Shown: positions 25,926-34,715, counted from the first letter of the stretch. The stretch: 64,000 bases of DNA from Flavipsychrobacter sp. (GCA_016786615.1 JAEUVX010000002.1:372001-436000); one strand, 5' to 3'. Made by a program: numbers and translations. Notes: generated by a model not told the origin, from the letters alone.

Positions 25926-26357
25926 TTATTGTATAGCTTCCCATGCTATGGGTTGTACATTGAGGCTATCCTTCAGTTTTTTTACAGCTTCAGTTGTACT
26001 GAAAGCCGCATAATTTCCATTCATCGGGCTCCTGAAAAAATCATCTTTAAGATACAGTGCCCTTTTAGCATCTGTAAATTCATCCTTATTGCCACTACCA
26101 TAAACTGCTACAAAAAACAATGCATTATTACTTTGATCTGCATTATTATCTGCATACTGCTTCATGCACAATATATCGTCAAACTTATATGCCCTGCCTT
26201 TTGACGTAACCATTTCTGCAGCAAAGCGAGCATCTACTATTGTCATTTTACAATGGCTGCACGCTTCTTTACCATATTCTATCTTTTCAAACTGCGGCTT
26301 GCATGATGCCAGTAGTATTAACTGCAATACAAGCGCAATACTTATAAACCGTCTCAT
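25926..26357 (-). CDS. nosL: NosL, copper chaperone lipoprotein
   Basis: About 143 aa from the ATG at 26357, which overlaps the upstream TGA as ATGA; an ATG at 26378 is possible but less well placed. The SPII signal ends LLASC. The copper-site motif is EACSHCKMTIVDARFAAEM, then AYKFDDILCMKQY, both typical of NosL. NosL binds Cu(I) in the periplasm and feeds NosDFY and NosZ. The gene sits between a membrane protein and nosD. Confidence 0.93.
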   Translation of the reverse strand: MRRFISIALVLQLILLASCKPQFEKIEYGKEACSHCKMTIVDARFAAEMVTSKGRAYKFDDILCMKQYADNNADQSNNALFFVAVYGSGNKDEFTDAKRALYLKDDFFRSPMNGNYAAFSTTEAVKKLKDSLNVQPIAWEAIQ

Positions 26358-26932
26358 TTTGTCTTTGCTTTTTTCCATTCATAAAATGTAATCGAAACCA
26401 ACAGTATACCCGCTAAGATATAAAACCAACCTGCAATATGCGGCTGCGACAGTACCTCAAAATTCAGCAATTTCTTATAACCAATCAATGGCGGCTGATA
26501 AGACATCCCGGGCACCTGTATCGGTGCGTTGGGGTCCAGGTCGTGCCCGTAATCATACTCCCATTTATAAAAATCGTAGAATGAAAATAACCCAAGTATT
26601 GTGAAAATGCCTGTCCATATATAATATCCGATCTTACGATTCCAGACAAACACCAACAGCCCCATAACCATGAACGAAACCATTGCAATAGGCAGGTACA
26701 CAAATTCCTTAAAATCTTCTTTATGAATGGTCTTCATACCAATGTAGTGATTCAGCCCATTAATTACATCCACGTCATCTTTCACGTCATTTATCCATAT
26801 CGTCATCGTTAACCCACCGGGATATTGTGGTGCTTTCAAATCGATTCTCCACATCGGGAAAAACCAAAGTGTAACCAGAAAAACTATCACAACAAACGTA
26901 CTATACCTACCTAACTTCGTTAACTTCTTCAT
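26354..26932 (-). CDS. Membrane protein of the nos operon, unknown role
   Basis: About 192 aa (start MKKLTKLGRY at 26932; ATG 26944 is an alternative). It has four predicted TM helices (about 10-28, 80-98, 106-123, 168-186) and a periplasmic loop rich in aromatics and Pro (RIDLKAPQYPGGLTMTIW, later LDPNAPIQVPGMSYQPP). Proteins of this type lie between nosZ and nosL in Bacteroidota clade II clusters; the role may be copper supply or electron transfer. The HYIGMKTIH segment offers His and Met residues that could bind metal. The function is not established. Confidence 0.75.
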   Translation of the reverse strand: MKKLTKLGRYSTFVVIVFLVTLWFFPMWRIDLKAPQYPGGLTMTIWINDVKDDVDVINGLNHYIGMKTIHKEDFKEFVYLPIAMVSFMVMGLLVFVWNRKIGYYIWTGIFTILGLFSFYDFYKWEYDYGHDLDPNAPIQVPGMSYQPPLIGYKKLLNFEVLSQPHIAGWFYILAGILLVSITFYEWKKAKTK

Positions 26933-26946
26933 AATTGAAAACAATT

Positions 26947-26979
26947 ATGGCAGTACACTACACTGTAGCGTACTGCCAT
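26947..26979 (-). terminator. Hairpin between nosZ and the next operon gene, attenuator or RNA stabiliser
   Basis: ATGGCAGTAC (26947-26956) and GTACTGCCAT (26970-26979) form a 10-bp stem with a 13-nt loop. Read in the gene direction it is followed by AATTGTTTTC and then the next start codon. It may lower expression of the maturation genes relative to nosZ or protect the nosZ mRNA end. Confidence 0.65.
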
Positions 26980-26987
26980 TGTGAATA

Positions 26988-28961
26988 TTATTTTGATGCT
27001 ACAGCCTTAGGAGCTGCATCGCCTGTACCATATTTCAGTGGCACATTGCTACCCTTTGGTGATACCCTCAGGTAACCTTGCATTTCCTGGTGTAGTGCAG
27101 AACAGAAGTCTGTACAGTAGAAAGGATAAATACCTGTTCTGTCCGGTACAAATTTCAGTGTAGATGTTTCACCCGGCATTATAAGTAATTCGGCATTTGC
27201 GGCGTGTTTGATTGCAAAACCATGCGGCACGTCCCAATCTTGCTCCAGGTTCGTAACATGGAAGTAAACTTCATCGCCAACATATACACCTTCAATATTA
27301 TCCGGTGTCAGGTGAGAACGGATAGCTGTCATATAGATATCCACCCTGTTACCTGTTCTTACAACCTTGGTTGCCTTTTCACCCATTGCCACATAAGGGT
27401 GTTTATTTTTATTGATGTCAAATATCTTTACACTTCTGTCTTTTATCACCTTTGCATCAATAGCCTGTGCATAGTGCGGCTCACCAATAGTCGGGAAGTC
27501 AAGTATCAGTTGCATTTTATCGCCTGTAATATCATACAATTGTGCAGACTGCGCAAGTTCAGGACCTGTTGGCAGGTAACGGTCTTTAGTGATTTTATTA
27601 TACGCAATCACATATTTGCCCCAAGGTTTTTTAGTATCGCCACCAGGCACACATAAGTGTCCTATTGAGTAGTAGGTAGGTACACGGTCTAACACTTTTA
27701 CATCTTTAATGCTCCATTTCACCACCTCTGAAGACAGGAAGAATGAAGTATATGCATTGCCTTTACCATCAAACTCGGTGTGCAAAGGTCCAAGTCCCGG
27801 TTTTTGTACTTCACCATGCAGTGCCGCTTCATATTTCACTACCGGTATGCCATAATAATCTCCTTCAAATGTTTTGGCATTAATAGCGCTTGTCAGTTTG
27901 TTGAATGAGAAGACCGGTATCAATGCAGCAAGTTTACCACTACCTACTATGTATTCACCTGTAGGGTCAACGTCACATCCGTGCGGAGATTTAGGACATG
28001 GTATCATATACACCATATCTTTCAGCTCTGCCGGATCAAGCACCAGCACTTCTTCTTCCAGTTTTGAAGATGCAGAGTGCGTTTCTTCATTCCACGTATT
28101 ATGATAATAACGTGTTTTCATTTTTGTGCCTTTACCTGCTTTCACATACTCTTCTGCTTTCTTCCAGTTTACGGCTACTATAAAGTCTTTGTCTTTTTGA
28201 GATGCGTTTACTTCCAGCAATGTATTTGCCTGCTCAGTATTATATGTTGAAAAAAAGAACCAACCATGAGAAGGGCCTTTTCCAGCTCTTGACAAGTCTA
28301 GACTCATACCCGGCAATGCAATCTGAAATGCAATTTTCATGTTACCGCTGTTTTGGTCCACATTTATAAATGAGGCGACGCTTTTAAAGTTTTCCTTAAA
28401 GCTGCTGATAGGCACATCAGCTTCGCCCAACGGCACACTGAAACGGGTACCTGCTACCACATACTCCGTATTCTCGGTGATGAACGGAGAAGAGTGGTTA
28501 CCACCACTGTTCGGTATTTCAAGTATCTCTTCTGTTTTAAAAGTACTCAGGCTGATGCGCGCTACACGTGGTGTATTGTTGGCATTGGCAAACAGCCATT
28601 TACCATCATGTTCACCATTTGTTTGTGACAATGCTAGGTGGTGTTCATCATCCCATGGCACAAAGCCTGCAGTCGTATTCAGCATTGGTTTTGTTTCTTC
28701 GCTGAAACCGTAACCATTCTCGGGGTTAACCGAAAAAACAGGGATAACTTTCAGCATTCTTCCCGATGGGATACCGTAAACAGAAACCTGTCCGCTAAAA
28801 CCACCGGAGACGAAATTGTAAAACTCATCGTATTTGCCTGGTGCTACATATACCTTTGACGCCGCATCGCCCTGCACTACAGAGCCGGTATCTTTCATTT
28901 TACAGCTCTGGCCGGCTATTGCTAAACCTACCGCACAGAGCATTAATTGGTAACTTTTCAT
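26988..28961 (-). CDS. nosZ: Nitrous-oxide reductase NosZ, clade II (Sec-type)
   Basis: A 657-aa enzyme reducing N2O to N2. The N-terminus (MKSYQLMLCAVGLAIAGQSC) is a Sec-type signal without twin arginines, possibly a lipid anchor at Cys20, which together with the cluster layout marks the clade II type. CuZ His-bearing segments are DDEHHLALSQTNGEHDG, GGNHSSPF, PHGCDVDP, GPLHTEFDGKGNAYTSFF and GEPHYAQAI. The C-terminal CuA domain has YCTDFCSALHQEM (Cys616, Cys620, His624, Met627). All expected copper ligands appear present. It follows the cytochrome c gene by 29 bp. Confidence 0.97.
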   Translation of the reverse strand: MKSYQLMLCAVGLAIAGQSCKMKDTGSVVQGDAASKVYVAPGKYDEFYNFVSGGFSGQVSVYGIPSGRMLKVIPVFSVNPENGYGFSEETKPMLNTTAGFVPWDDEHHLALSQTNGEHDGKWLFANANNTPRVARISLSTFKTEEILEIPNSGGNHSSPFITENTEYVVAGTRFSVPLGEADVPISSFKENFKSVASFINVDQNSGNMKIAFQIALPGMSLDLSRAGKGPSHGWFFFSTYNTEQANTLLEVNASQKDKDFIVAVNWKKAEEYVKAGKGTKMKTRYYHNTWNEETHSASSKLEEEVLVLDPAELKDMVYMIPCPKSPHGCDVDPTGEYIVGSGKLAALIPVFSFNKLTSAINAKTFEGDYYGIPVVKYEAALHGEVQKPGLGPLHTEFDGKGNAYTSFFLSSEVVKWSIKDVKVLDRVPTYYSIGHLCVPGGDTKKPWGKYVIAYNKITKDRYLPTGPELAQSAQLYDITGDKMQLILDFPTIGEPHYAQAIDAKVIKDRSVKIFDINKNKHPYVAMGEKATKVVRTGNRVDIYMTAIRSHLTPDNIEGVYVGDEVYFHVTNLEQDWDVPHGFAIKHAANAELLIMPGETSTLKFVPDRTGIYPFYCTDFCSALHQEMQGYLRVSPKGSNVPLKYGTGDAAPKAVASK

Positions 28962-28990
28962 ATTATTTTATTAAGGCGTGAAATATTCAT

Positions 28991-29473
28991 TTAGTTTTTG
29001 CCGTCGTTATGTCTCATATACTCCAGCACATTTCTTGCCTCAGCGTCTGATAAATTTTGGTTAGGCATTCTTACCATACACACTTCCATCATTGCTTTTG
29101 CTTCTGCATCTTTATCCAGCATTTCATCTACATTGGTCACAAAGTTCATTATCCATTCAGGTGTCCTTCTGTCAGTTACACCCTTCCAACCCGGGCCTAC
29201 AAGTTTTTCGTCTGTAAGCTTATGGCAAGAACCACATTTTACATCATAAACGGTTGTGCCTTCTTTTACCATGTTTGCATCCAATGGGTGGGTAAGCTCT
29301 ACGTTTGTGAACTTTCCTATGCCTTTATCGTTAGTTGACTTATTGGGGTCAACATATTCATTCTTACCGGGGTCTGGTGTTTCATCCCTTACAGATTTTT
29401 CTTCACCACCGCCACAGCTGTAGATAAATGTGCTTGCTGCGAGCATCAGCAACATGATATTTTTTTTGTTCAT
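28991..29473 (-). CDS. Cytochrome c lipoprotein, likely electron donor to NosZ
   Basis: A 160-aa lipoprotein (IYSCGGG, lipobox Cys about 20) with one heme c motif, CGSCH, in YDVKCGSCHKLTDEKLVGPG. The likely axial Met is in VRMPNQNLSDAEA. It is first in the nos operon and directly upstream of nosZ, so it probably passes electrons to the CuA site of NosZ. Its promoter carries the shared operator. Confidence 0.9.
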   Translation of the reverse strand: MNKKNIMLLMLAASTFIYSCGGGEEKSVRDETPDPGKNEYVDPNKSTNDKGIGKFTNVELTHPLDANMVKEGTTVYDVKCGSCHKLTDEKLVGPGWKGVTDRRTPEWIMNFVTNVDEMLDKDAEAKAMMEVCMVRMPNQNLSDAEARNVLEYMRHNDGKN

Positions 29474-29515
29474 AGCATTTAATATTTATTAGTTAAGAAT
29501 TAGTGCTTTACCTGA

Positions 29516-29560
29516 CAAAAATCTACTCTGTTAGCTTATTAAAGTATGACCAATGTCATA
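29516..29560 (-). promoter_or_regulatory. Crp/Fnr-type operator and promoter of the cytochrome c-nosZ operon
   Basis: The dyad TATGAC-CAAT-GTCATA (29545-29560) is centred 33 bp upstream, on the minus strand, of the centre of GATTTTTG (29523-29516), a one-mismatch TAnnTTTG. Further upstream AAAATA-N8-TCTTTA repeats the accessory motif, again with 8 bp from TCTT to ATGA. The same spacing occurs at 17441-17487 and 19733-19780. Confidence 0.75.
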
Positions 29561-29591
29561 ATAAAGATAAAAAGGTATTTTAAAGTTGTAT

Positions 29592-29993
29592 TTATTTAAT
29601 AAATATATTTTTCTGCTTTTCAATTTTTTGACCCTCATGATTAATTGCAGCTTTTATAATTAACTGCAAATCACTACTATTTGACAAGTCTGTATTATAA
29701 ACCCAATACTTATCCACCCGAATATCAGTTCCGTGAGTATGCTCTTCCATTGAGTATAATGTAGTCCCAACAGGTGACAATATTTGTACTGAATAACCAT
29801 GAATACCTTCAGTAGAAGTAATTCTTGCATCAATATATATGGTATCTCCTTTGCCATATACTTTTCCATCGGGCGGGGAGTTGATATCTATTTTTGCTTG
29901 TTGAACCAACTCGTGGTTGTGATCATTTTTTTGACAAGAAATTGAGGCTATTAAAACAAATGCGGATGAGAAGATTAGAATAGAGCGAATCAT
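29592..29993 (-). CDS. Small lipoprotein with Ig-like beta domain, unknown
   Basis: A 133-aa protein with an SPII signal (ASISC, Cys about 20), a His-rich stretch NDHNHELVQQ, then strands typical of an Ig-like fold (INSPPDGKVYGKGDTIYIDA). His residues also occur at EEHTHGTD. His clusters near the N-terminus and in the middle could bind copper or another metal. It is last in the leftward run 32807-29592, 5 bp from the preceding gene. No named family is recognised. Confidence 0.65.
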   Translation of the reverse strand: MIRSILIFSSAFVLIASISCQKNDHNHELVQQAKIDINSPPDGKVYGKGDTIYIDARITSTEGIHGYSVQILSPVGTTLYSMEEHTHGTDIRVDKYWVYNTDLSNSSDLQLIIKAAINHEGQKIEKQKNIFIK

Positions 29994-29998
29994 AATTA

Positions 29999-30913
29999 CT
30001 ATTTGAAAATTATATAAATACCTGAATCCAGTTTATAATTGTTTATTACCATTCTGTCAGCATATTTCTGATAAACAGGTTGATGAAAATTGAACTGGAA
30101 GCCAACGTTTTTGTAATAACATTGAAAACCTGCTGACAGATATACAAAAGTCCCTCCGGTCATAGTATTCCTTAACTCTGTAGCATAATTTTCGTAATCA
30201 CAGGAAGTGTTTTCAAATCTTCCCCCTATCAGCGGAACAACATTAAATGCTTTGAGTGAGAGATATCTGTATCCTTGCAACCCAAACTGCAATCTGTTTC
30301 CAAATTTGTATTGGTATGTATTAGGAGTTGTTACTGCATAAGATGCATCAAGATTAATTCCGTTATTTTCGTATTGTATAGTATAATTAGTATTAAACAA
30401 TACATCTACCGATTTTGTACCTGCCTGCATGTTCGGCAAACCGTCTGCTTTACTAATTGCTGCATTATCATACTTGCCGGTCGGTAGCTTTATACCACCA
30501 CCAACAAGCACTATATGCTTTAGTTTGCTATCTGTCAACCGTTTCGTCAGACAATAATTTGCCAATATTGTTGCATCACCAATACCATTAACACGCTGAT
30601 TATTATTTACTTCAAAACGATTGTTTATGATATAAGGTAAAAAAGCGAATAATTGTAACCTGTCACCTAAACTATACCTGCCCCATAACTGTAGTGTAGT
30701 ATAATACTCTCTTGATGTATTTACAGGCTGGCTGGCTGTTGCGTGTCTTCCGGTAAAATCCCGCATCTGATACTGAAGCCCCACAAAGCCGCCTTTTGAC
30801 TGTGGCAGTAAACCCAAATATTGGTTCGATGCACCGCCACCACAAACCCCACACGCCAGTGTACTAAATGTTACTATCAATGAAACCCCTGTCGTAAGCA
30901 TCAGCTTTTTCAT
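29999..30913 (-). CDS. Outer-membrane beta-barrel protein with N-terminal CGVCGGG motif
   Basis: A 304-aa protein with a Sec signal. The predicted mature start reads ACGVCGGGASNQYLG, a short Cys/Gly motif at the lipobox position that could be lipidated or bind metal. The remainder is a chain of amphipathic beta strands (GFVGLQYQMRDFTG, FVYLSAGFQCYYKNVGFQF) ending in a barrel-type strand, FKIIYIGS read backwards, that closes with IYIIFK. It is likely an outer-membrane transporter, and the MbnP/MbnH neighbours suggest copper traffic. The upstream dyad at 30968-30985 implies the shared regulon. Confidence 0.7.
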   Translation of the reverse strand: MKKLMLTTGVSLIVTFSTLACGVCGGGASNQYLGLLPQSKGGFVGLQYQMRDFTGRHATASQPVNTSREYYTTLQLWGRYSLGDRLQLFAFLPYIINNRFEVNNNQRVNGIGDATILANYCLTKRLTDSKLKHIVLVGGGIKLPTGKYDNAAISKADGLPNMQAGTKSVDVLFNTNYTIQYENNGINLDASYAVTTPNTYQYKFGNRLQFGLQGYRYLSLKAFNVVPLIGGRFENTSCDYENYATELRNTMTGGTFVYLSAGFQCYYKNVGFQFNFHQPVYQKYADRMVINNYKLDSGIYIIFK

Positions 30914-30967
30914 AACACAAAGCTAATAGCATCAATTAAGGATAATCATGTCTTTAATTAGTTCGTT

Positions 30968-30985
30968 ACATGATTTTAATCATGT
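30968..30985 (-). promoter_or_regulatory. Crp/Fnr-type operator upstream of the outer-membrane protein gene
   Basis: A perfect dyad ACATGAT-TTTA-ATCATGT (30968-30985) 55 bp from the ATG at 30913. No TAnnTTTG lies at the 33-bp offset seen elsewhere; TAGCTTTG at 30925-30918 is 55 bp away centre to centre, two helical turns further, but very close to the ATG. Activation geometry is unclear. Confidence 0.55.
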
Positions 30986-31010
30986 TTTGCAATGAGTCCT
31001 ATAATTAATA

Positions 31011-32054
31011 TTAAGGCTTGCTGAAATTCGGATTAGTGATAAATGCAGAATCAGTTAGTGTTTTCAAGAATGCAATCAATTGTTTTTGTTCATAGGCATT
31101 CAATTGCAATCCGTTTTCTTTACCGGGCTTGGTCATTACTGGGTCTAATGTTGCAGATTTTCGAACTTTCGAATTATAAAATTCTACAACCTCCTCCAAT
31201 GTCTTAAAACGTCCATCATGCATGTAACTATTTCGCAACGCAACATTTCTAAGATTAGGTGTCCGAAACTTCCCTAAATCTTTAGCATCGCCAGTAACCA
31301 TAAACAAACCTTTATCCTTATCTGATGTATATATGCTATCCAACCCATTGTTATGAAAACTATTATCTGTAGTGAGCAATGTTACATGACAGTGAAAACA
31401 ATCACCTTTTTCGCTAAAAAATAATTCAGCACCCTTTTTTTCATCATAGCTCATGTCCTCAATTCCTTTTATGTACCTGTCATACTTACTACCATCCGAA
31501 ATCATAGTTCGTGTAAATTGTGCCAGGGCATAGCCAATTTCTTTATGGGTAATATAATCTACGTTGTAACACTTTTTGAATAACTCCTTGTAAGTAGTAC
31601 TGTTATTCATTTTGTTCAAATCTGTTGCAAAAAACTCTCGTGTTTCAAATTGCATTACATCTTCAAGCCCTCCTTTTTTTGAACCATTCCACATAAAATT
31701 ATTATACCATGCCATATTAACGTGTGAAAGTACAGGCATGCCATTCACCATACCCGGCACCGTAAACCCATAAGACTGAAGGTGACAATTTGCACATGCC
31801 CTGCCATCATTAGACAATATAGGGTCGTAATATAGCATCCTGCCAAGCTCTATACGTTCTTTATACGGTTTATTATCATCAGGTATTTTCATTTCCGGGA
31901 AGCGGGCCGGATGATATATACTATATGGCGTTAGCGGGTTAGCTGGATTTTCAGTATTTAATGGATAATCCGGGCTATCGGGCTTGCAAGAAACCAGCAA
32001 TGCAATAAAGCATATTAGTGTACAAATGACCTGCACAATCAGCTTCTTTATCAT
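31011..32054 (-). CDS. Di-heme cytochrome c peroxidase/MauG-family lipoprotein, MbnH-like
   Basis: A 347-aa lipoprotein (LLVSC, Cys about 23) with two heme c motifs, CANCH (ACANCHLQSYGFTVPG) and CFHCH (GDCFHCHVTLLTTD), and the family segment GKFRTPNLRNVALRNSYMHDGR. It belongs to the bacterial di-heme peroxidase/MauG family. The gene 19 bp upstream encodes an MbnP-like protein, and the pair matches the MbnP/MbnH arrangement, in which MbnH oxidises a Trp of MbnP to kynurenine. The role here, probably periplasmic copper handling, is inferred. Confidence 0.85.
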   Translation of the reverse strand: MIKKLIVQVICTLICFIALLVSCKPDSPDYPLNTENPANPLTPYSIYHPARFPEMKIPDDNKPYKERIELGRMLYYDPILSNDGRACANCHLQSYGFTVPGMVNGMPVLSHVNMAWYNNFMWNGSKKGGLEDVMQFETREFFATDLNKMNNSTTYKELFKKCYNVDYITHKEIGYALAQFTRTMISDGSKYDRYIKGIEDMSYDEKKGAELFFSEKGDCFHCHVTLLTTDNSFHNNGLDSIYTSDKDKGLFMVTGDAKDLGKFRTPNLRNVALRNSYMHDGRFKTLEEVVEFYNSKVRKSATLDPVMTKPGKENGLQLNAYEQKQLIAFLKTLTDSAFITNPNFSKP

Positions 32055-32072
32055 AAAATATAATTTTACCTG

Positions 32073-32807
32073 TTAATGTATTTGGCTGAAAACATCTTGT
32101 CCATTTACAATAATTTTACGCATCAAAACCTCATTACCCATACTGTATACTCCATCTGAACTAAAATCATATTCTGCTGGTTTTCTGAACCATTCGTTAA
32201 TATTCATCATAATGTTGAGGTTTGTTATTTGGTTAGCTCTTACATCAAGGTTACAAGCAAAACCTGCTTCGCAATGAAACCCCGACTTACCTACATGCAA
32301 TGCGAAGCCATTTACTACTGCAGCATCTTTCCAGTGTCCTTCAAGTTTCAGAAAATGGTACCCTCCACCCATAGCATCCGGCCAACCCATGTTAGTATTT
32401 TCAATTGTCGCGGGTAAGCCGTATGATATATTCTGAAAAGGTAATAGCCCTATAGTAAGTGCCACAGAATCATATACACCTGCTAATAACGTAGGGATTA
32501 ACATGACAGAAGAATATTGATGTTTAGCATCAATGTAATATGCACTATCATTCTGCTGAACTATGTTATTATTCTTGTATAGTCGGATATTGCTGATGTA
32601 ATATTGAAGCTTACTGATGCTGTAAACATTTCCTGCTTCATTATGATACTTAATACTATCCCATAATAATAGCTGGTTGTTTACACTGTGATTTATAATG
32701 ATTGATAAACCACCGTACGATGATATTGCAGGGCTATAACTAATATCTCGATGAGAGCACCCTACTATCGTATAAAAACATAGCACTAGAAGTATAACCT
32801 TGCCCAT
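32073..32807 (-). CDS. MbnP-like copper-binding lipoprotein
   Basis: A 244-aa lipoprotein (IVGC, Cys about 17). Family features include SKLQYYISNIRLYK, NMGWPDAMGGGYHFLKLEGHW and FALHVGKSGFHCEAG, plus two Cys-bearing turns. MbnP proteins are periplasmic copper-binding partners of MbnH. The Trp in NMGWPDAM is a candidate modification site. Two tandem operator dyads precede it. A link to copper supply for NosZ is reasonable but unproven. Confidence 0.8.
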   Translation of the reverse strand: MGKVILLVLCFYTIVGCSHRDISYSPAISSYGGLSIIINHSVNNQLLLWDSIKYHNEAGNVYSISKLQYYISNIRLYKNNNIVQQNDSAYYIDAKHQYSSVMLIPTLLAGVYDSVALTIGLLPFQNISYGLPATIENTNMGWPDAMGGGYHFLKLEGHWKDAAVVNGFALHVGKSGFHCEAGFACNLDVRANQITNLNIMMNINEWFRKPAEYDFSSDGVYSMGNEVLMRKIIVNGQDVFSQIH

Positions 32808-32823
32808 TGTACAATTATTTTAT

Positions 32824-32890
32824 GCAAGGTAGATGGCAAATATTTCTCTGATAAATGATAATTATCATTTATCAGGATGACAATTATCAT
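32824..32890 (-). promoter_or_regulatory. 28-bp palindrome and tandem operator upstream of the MbnP-like gene
   Basis: 32848-32875 is a perfect 28-bp palindrome with ATGAT-AATT-ATCAT at its centre. A second dyad, ATGAC-AATT-ATCAT, lies at 32877-32890, its centre 22 bp from the first (two helical turns). On the minus strand TACCTTGC (32831-32824), an imperfect -7 box, lies 34 bp from the first centre. The second dyad overlaps the end of the next gene. Confidence 0.65.
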
Positions 32891-34686
32891 TTTACAACCA
32901 ATGGAATTTCAAGTTTATTAAGTGACTCCAAAGCACTCTTAAGGTCTTCTTTCATTAATGCAATCTGATTATCAGTTTCATTTTTCAGGTAAGGTATCAA
33001 CTGTTTATAGTAATCAATTCCATTAATCAGGTTTGCTTTAAATGTTTGATAGTATTTAGTTTGCTTAGGTGTTAAATCAATCTTTTTTATCTCGTTCCTT
33101 AAGTAATCGATATACAAATTCAATTCATTAATAAACATATTAGGACGTTTTAATGAATTCAGCACGTTAATTCTACCGTAAATATGGCTCACCATTTGAG
33201 ATAACGAAAAAACGCCTGAGAAGTATGCCAGATTTGGCCCGGGACAGATAGTAACAGCCGATAATTTATGAGACAATGGTAATCCCTCTTTTAATAATGC
33301 CGGTGTACTTAATCCCTCACAAAGGCAATCCTTCTCCGTTACATCATTCAGCATGCTTTCCAATAAATCAACGGGCAGATTTTTTTCTTTAAGTTGTTTA
33401 ATCTTTAAATGTTGGTATTGCCTTGAAGCTGTACAAATAGGTTCTTCAGTAAATTCTGTATTTGAAATAAGGTATTTTTTATAACAAGGACTTCCTGGCC
33501 TATGCTTAGCTATCCGTTCTCTTCTTTGAGATTCTGATGAACTATTTCTGAAATTATTGAATGGCACCCCTAATGGCGATGCATGGCTTAAATAATAGTC
33601 TTCTTTTTTTGCAGCTACCAGTTTTGCTAATGTATAATCATCAACGTTTGTGGCTTCCGGAACAAGCAGAAATGGGCTTCCCCAACCTGTGCCATCTACC
33701 ATATAATGTTCAAAAAGAAAGTTATTTTCAGCAGATGTTCCTATACCACCTTGTACAGTAATTTTTATATTTGGCTGTTCTACGAACGACTGTATTCCTT
33801 TATCCGTATGTGCAACACTGCATAAAGCATATATATCAGAAAACAACTCACTCTTCTTATTCTTAAATTCTTCAAGAATAGGACCAAGTAAATACCCTTC
33901 CGTAGCAAAAGCATGTCCTCCGCAATTAAGCCCCGATTCAATTCGGAATTCAGATACCCAAAGTCCTTTCTTTGCCAGTATTTTACCCTGTACCAGGGCT
34001 GAACGATAGTCACTTACTTTCAGTATAATTCGTTTTTTAAGGCTTCCGTTTTCATCAGGGAAAAAGTCTTTAAATGTCTCAATATAATTATACAAACGCG
34101 GGTTATATCCGGCAGAAAACACTATTGATGAGTTGAGTTCGCTGTTTGCATAGCCTCTCAAAGAAGATAATGCATCAGAATATTCTACCGGCAATAATTC
34201 ACCATTTGCATTAGTATTGATTTTATCAACCTTTGCCATGATATTGACGTCTATTGACCCTGCCTGAATTATAGTTCTCAATTCATTTTCTAAGGCGGTT
34301 CTGACATCTCCTGCTTCGAGGTTAATCATTTGAAGATACTTACGTTTTGATGCCGAATGATCCGGCAATAACTCAAAGTATTTTACTATATCATTATCAT
34401 CATCAAAAGGAAGGTTACTTAATTCTGAAACTTGGGTATTGATTATTTTGTTAATAAGGTTTAAGTATGCTGTAATACGTTTCGCCCTGTAATCAGTGTC
34501 AGATACAGGAATAGGAATATACGGTTCGTTTATTTCATTACAATAGTATTTTCTCATATTCTCAACCAACTCATCGTCCATGATTGAGATGACAGAAGAG
34601 ATGCCATATCTGGCAACTTTTACAGGTGTATCGATTGAGTAGCCGATACCTAATACGGGTATATGGAACTTATGTAATGCTGACAT
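32887..34686 (-). CDS. 599-aa nitronate monooxygenase-like FMN-barrel protein with Cys motifs
   Basis: A soluble 599-aa protein. The central part resembles NMO/FMN-dependent TIM barrels: FRIESGLNCGGHAFATEGYL (cf. the xGxAGGH motif), ITVQGGIGTSAENNFL, and DGTGWGSPFLLVPEATNVDD (cf. the GTRFxxTPE motif). The C-terminal third adds Cys residues in PICTASRQYQ, KDCLCEG and TICPGPNLAYFSG that could hold an Fe-S cluster, then helical segments. NMO proteins are usually 320-380 aa, so the extra domains are unusual. Its promoter carries the shared operator geometry, placing it in the anaerobic/NO regulon. Substrate unknown. Confidence 0.6.
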   Translation of the reverse strand: MSALHKFHIPVLGIGYSIDTPVKVARYGISSVISIMDDELVENMRKYYCNEINEPYIPIPVSDTDYRAKRITAYLNLINKIINTQVSELSNLPFDDDNDIVKYFELLPDHSASKRKYLQMINLEAGDVRTALENELRTIIQAGSIDVNIMAKVDKINTNANGELLPVEYSDALSSLRGYANSELNSSIVFSAGYNPRLYNYIETFKDFFPDENGSLKKRIILKVSDYRSALVQGKILAKKGLWVSEFRIESGLNCGGHAFATEGYLLGPILEEFKNKKSELFSDIYALCSVAHTDKGIQSFVEQPNIKITVQGGIGTSAENNFLFEHYMVDGTGWGSPFLLVPEATNVDDYTLAKLVAAKKEDYYLSHASPLGVPFNNFRNSSSESQRRERIAKHRPGSPCYKKYLISNTEFTEEPICTASRQYQHLKIKQLKEKNLPVDLLESMLNDVTEKDCLCEGLSTPALLKEGLPLSHKLSAVTICPGPNLAYFSGVFSLSQMVSHIYGRINVLNSLKRPNMFINELNLYIDYLRNEIKKIDLTPKQTKYYQTFKANLINGIDYYKQLIPYLKNETDNQIALMKEDLKSALESLNKLEIPLVVK

Positions 34687-34715
34687 TCGAATAAAAATCT
34701 TGAAGAAATACTGAG

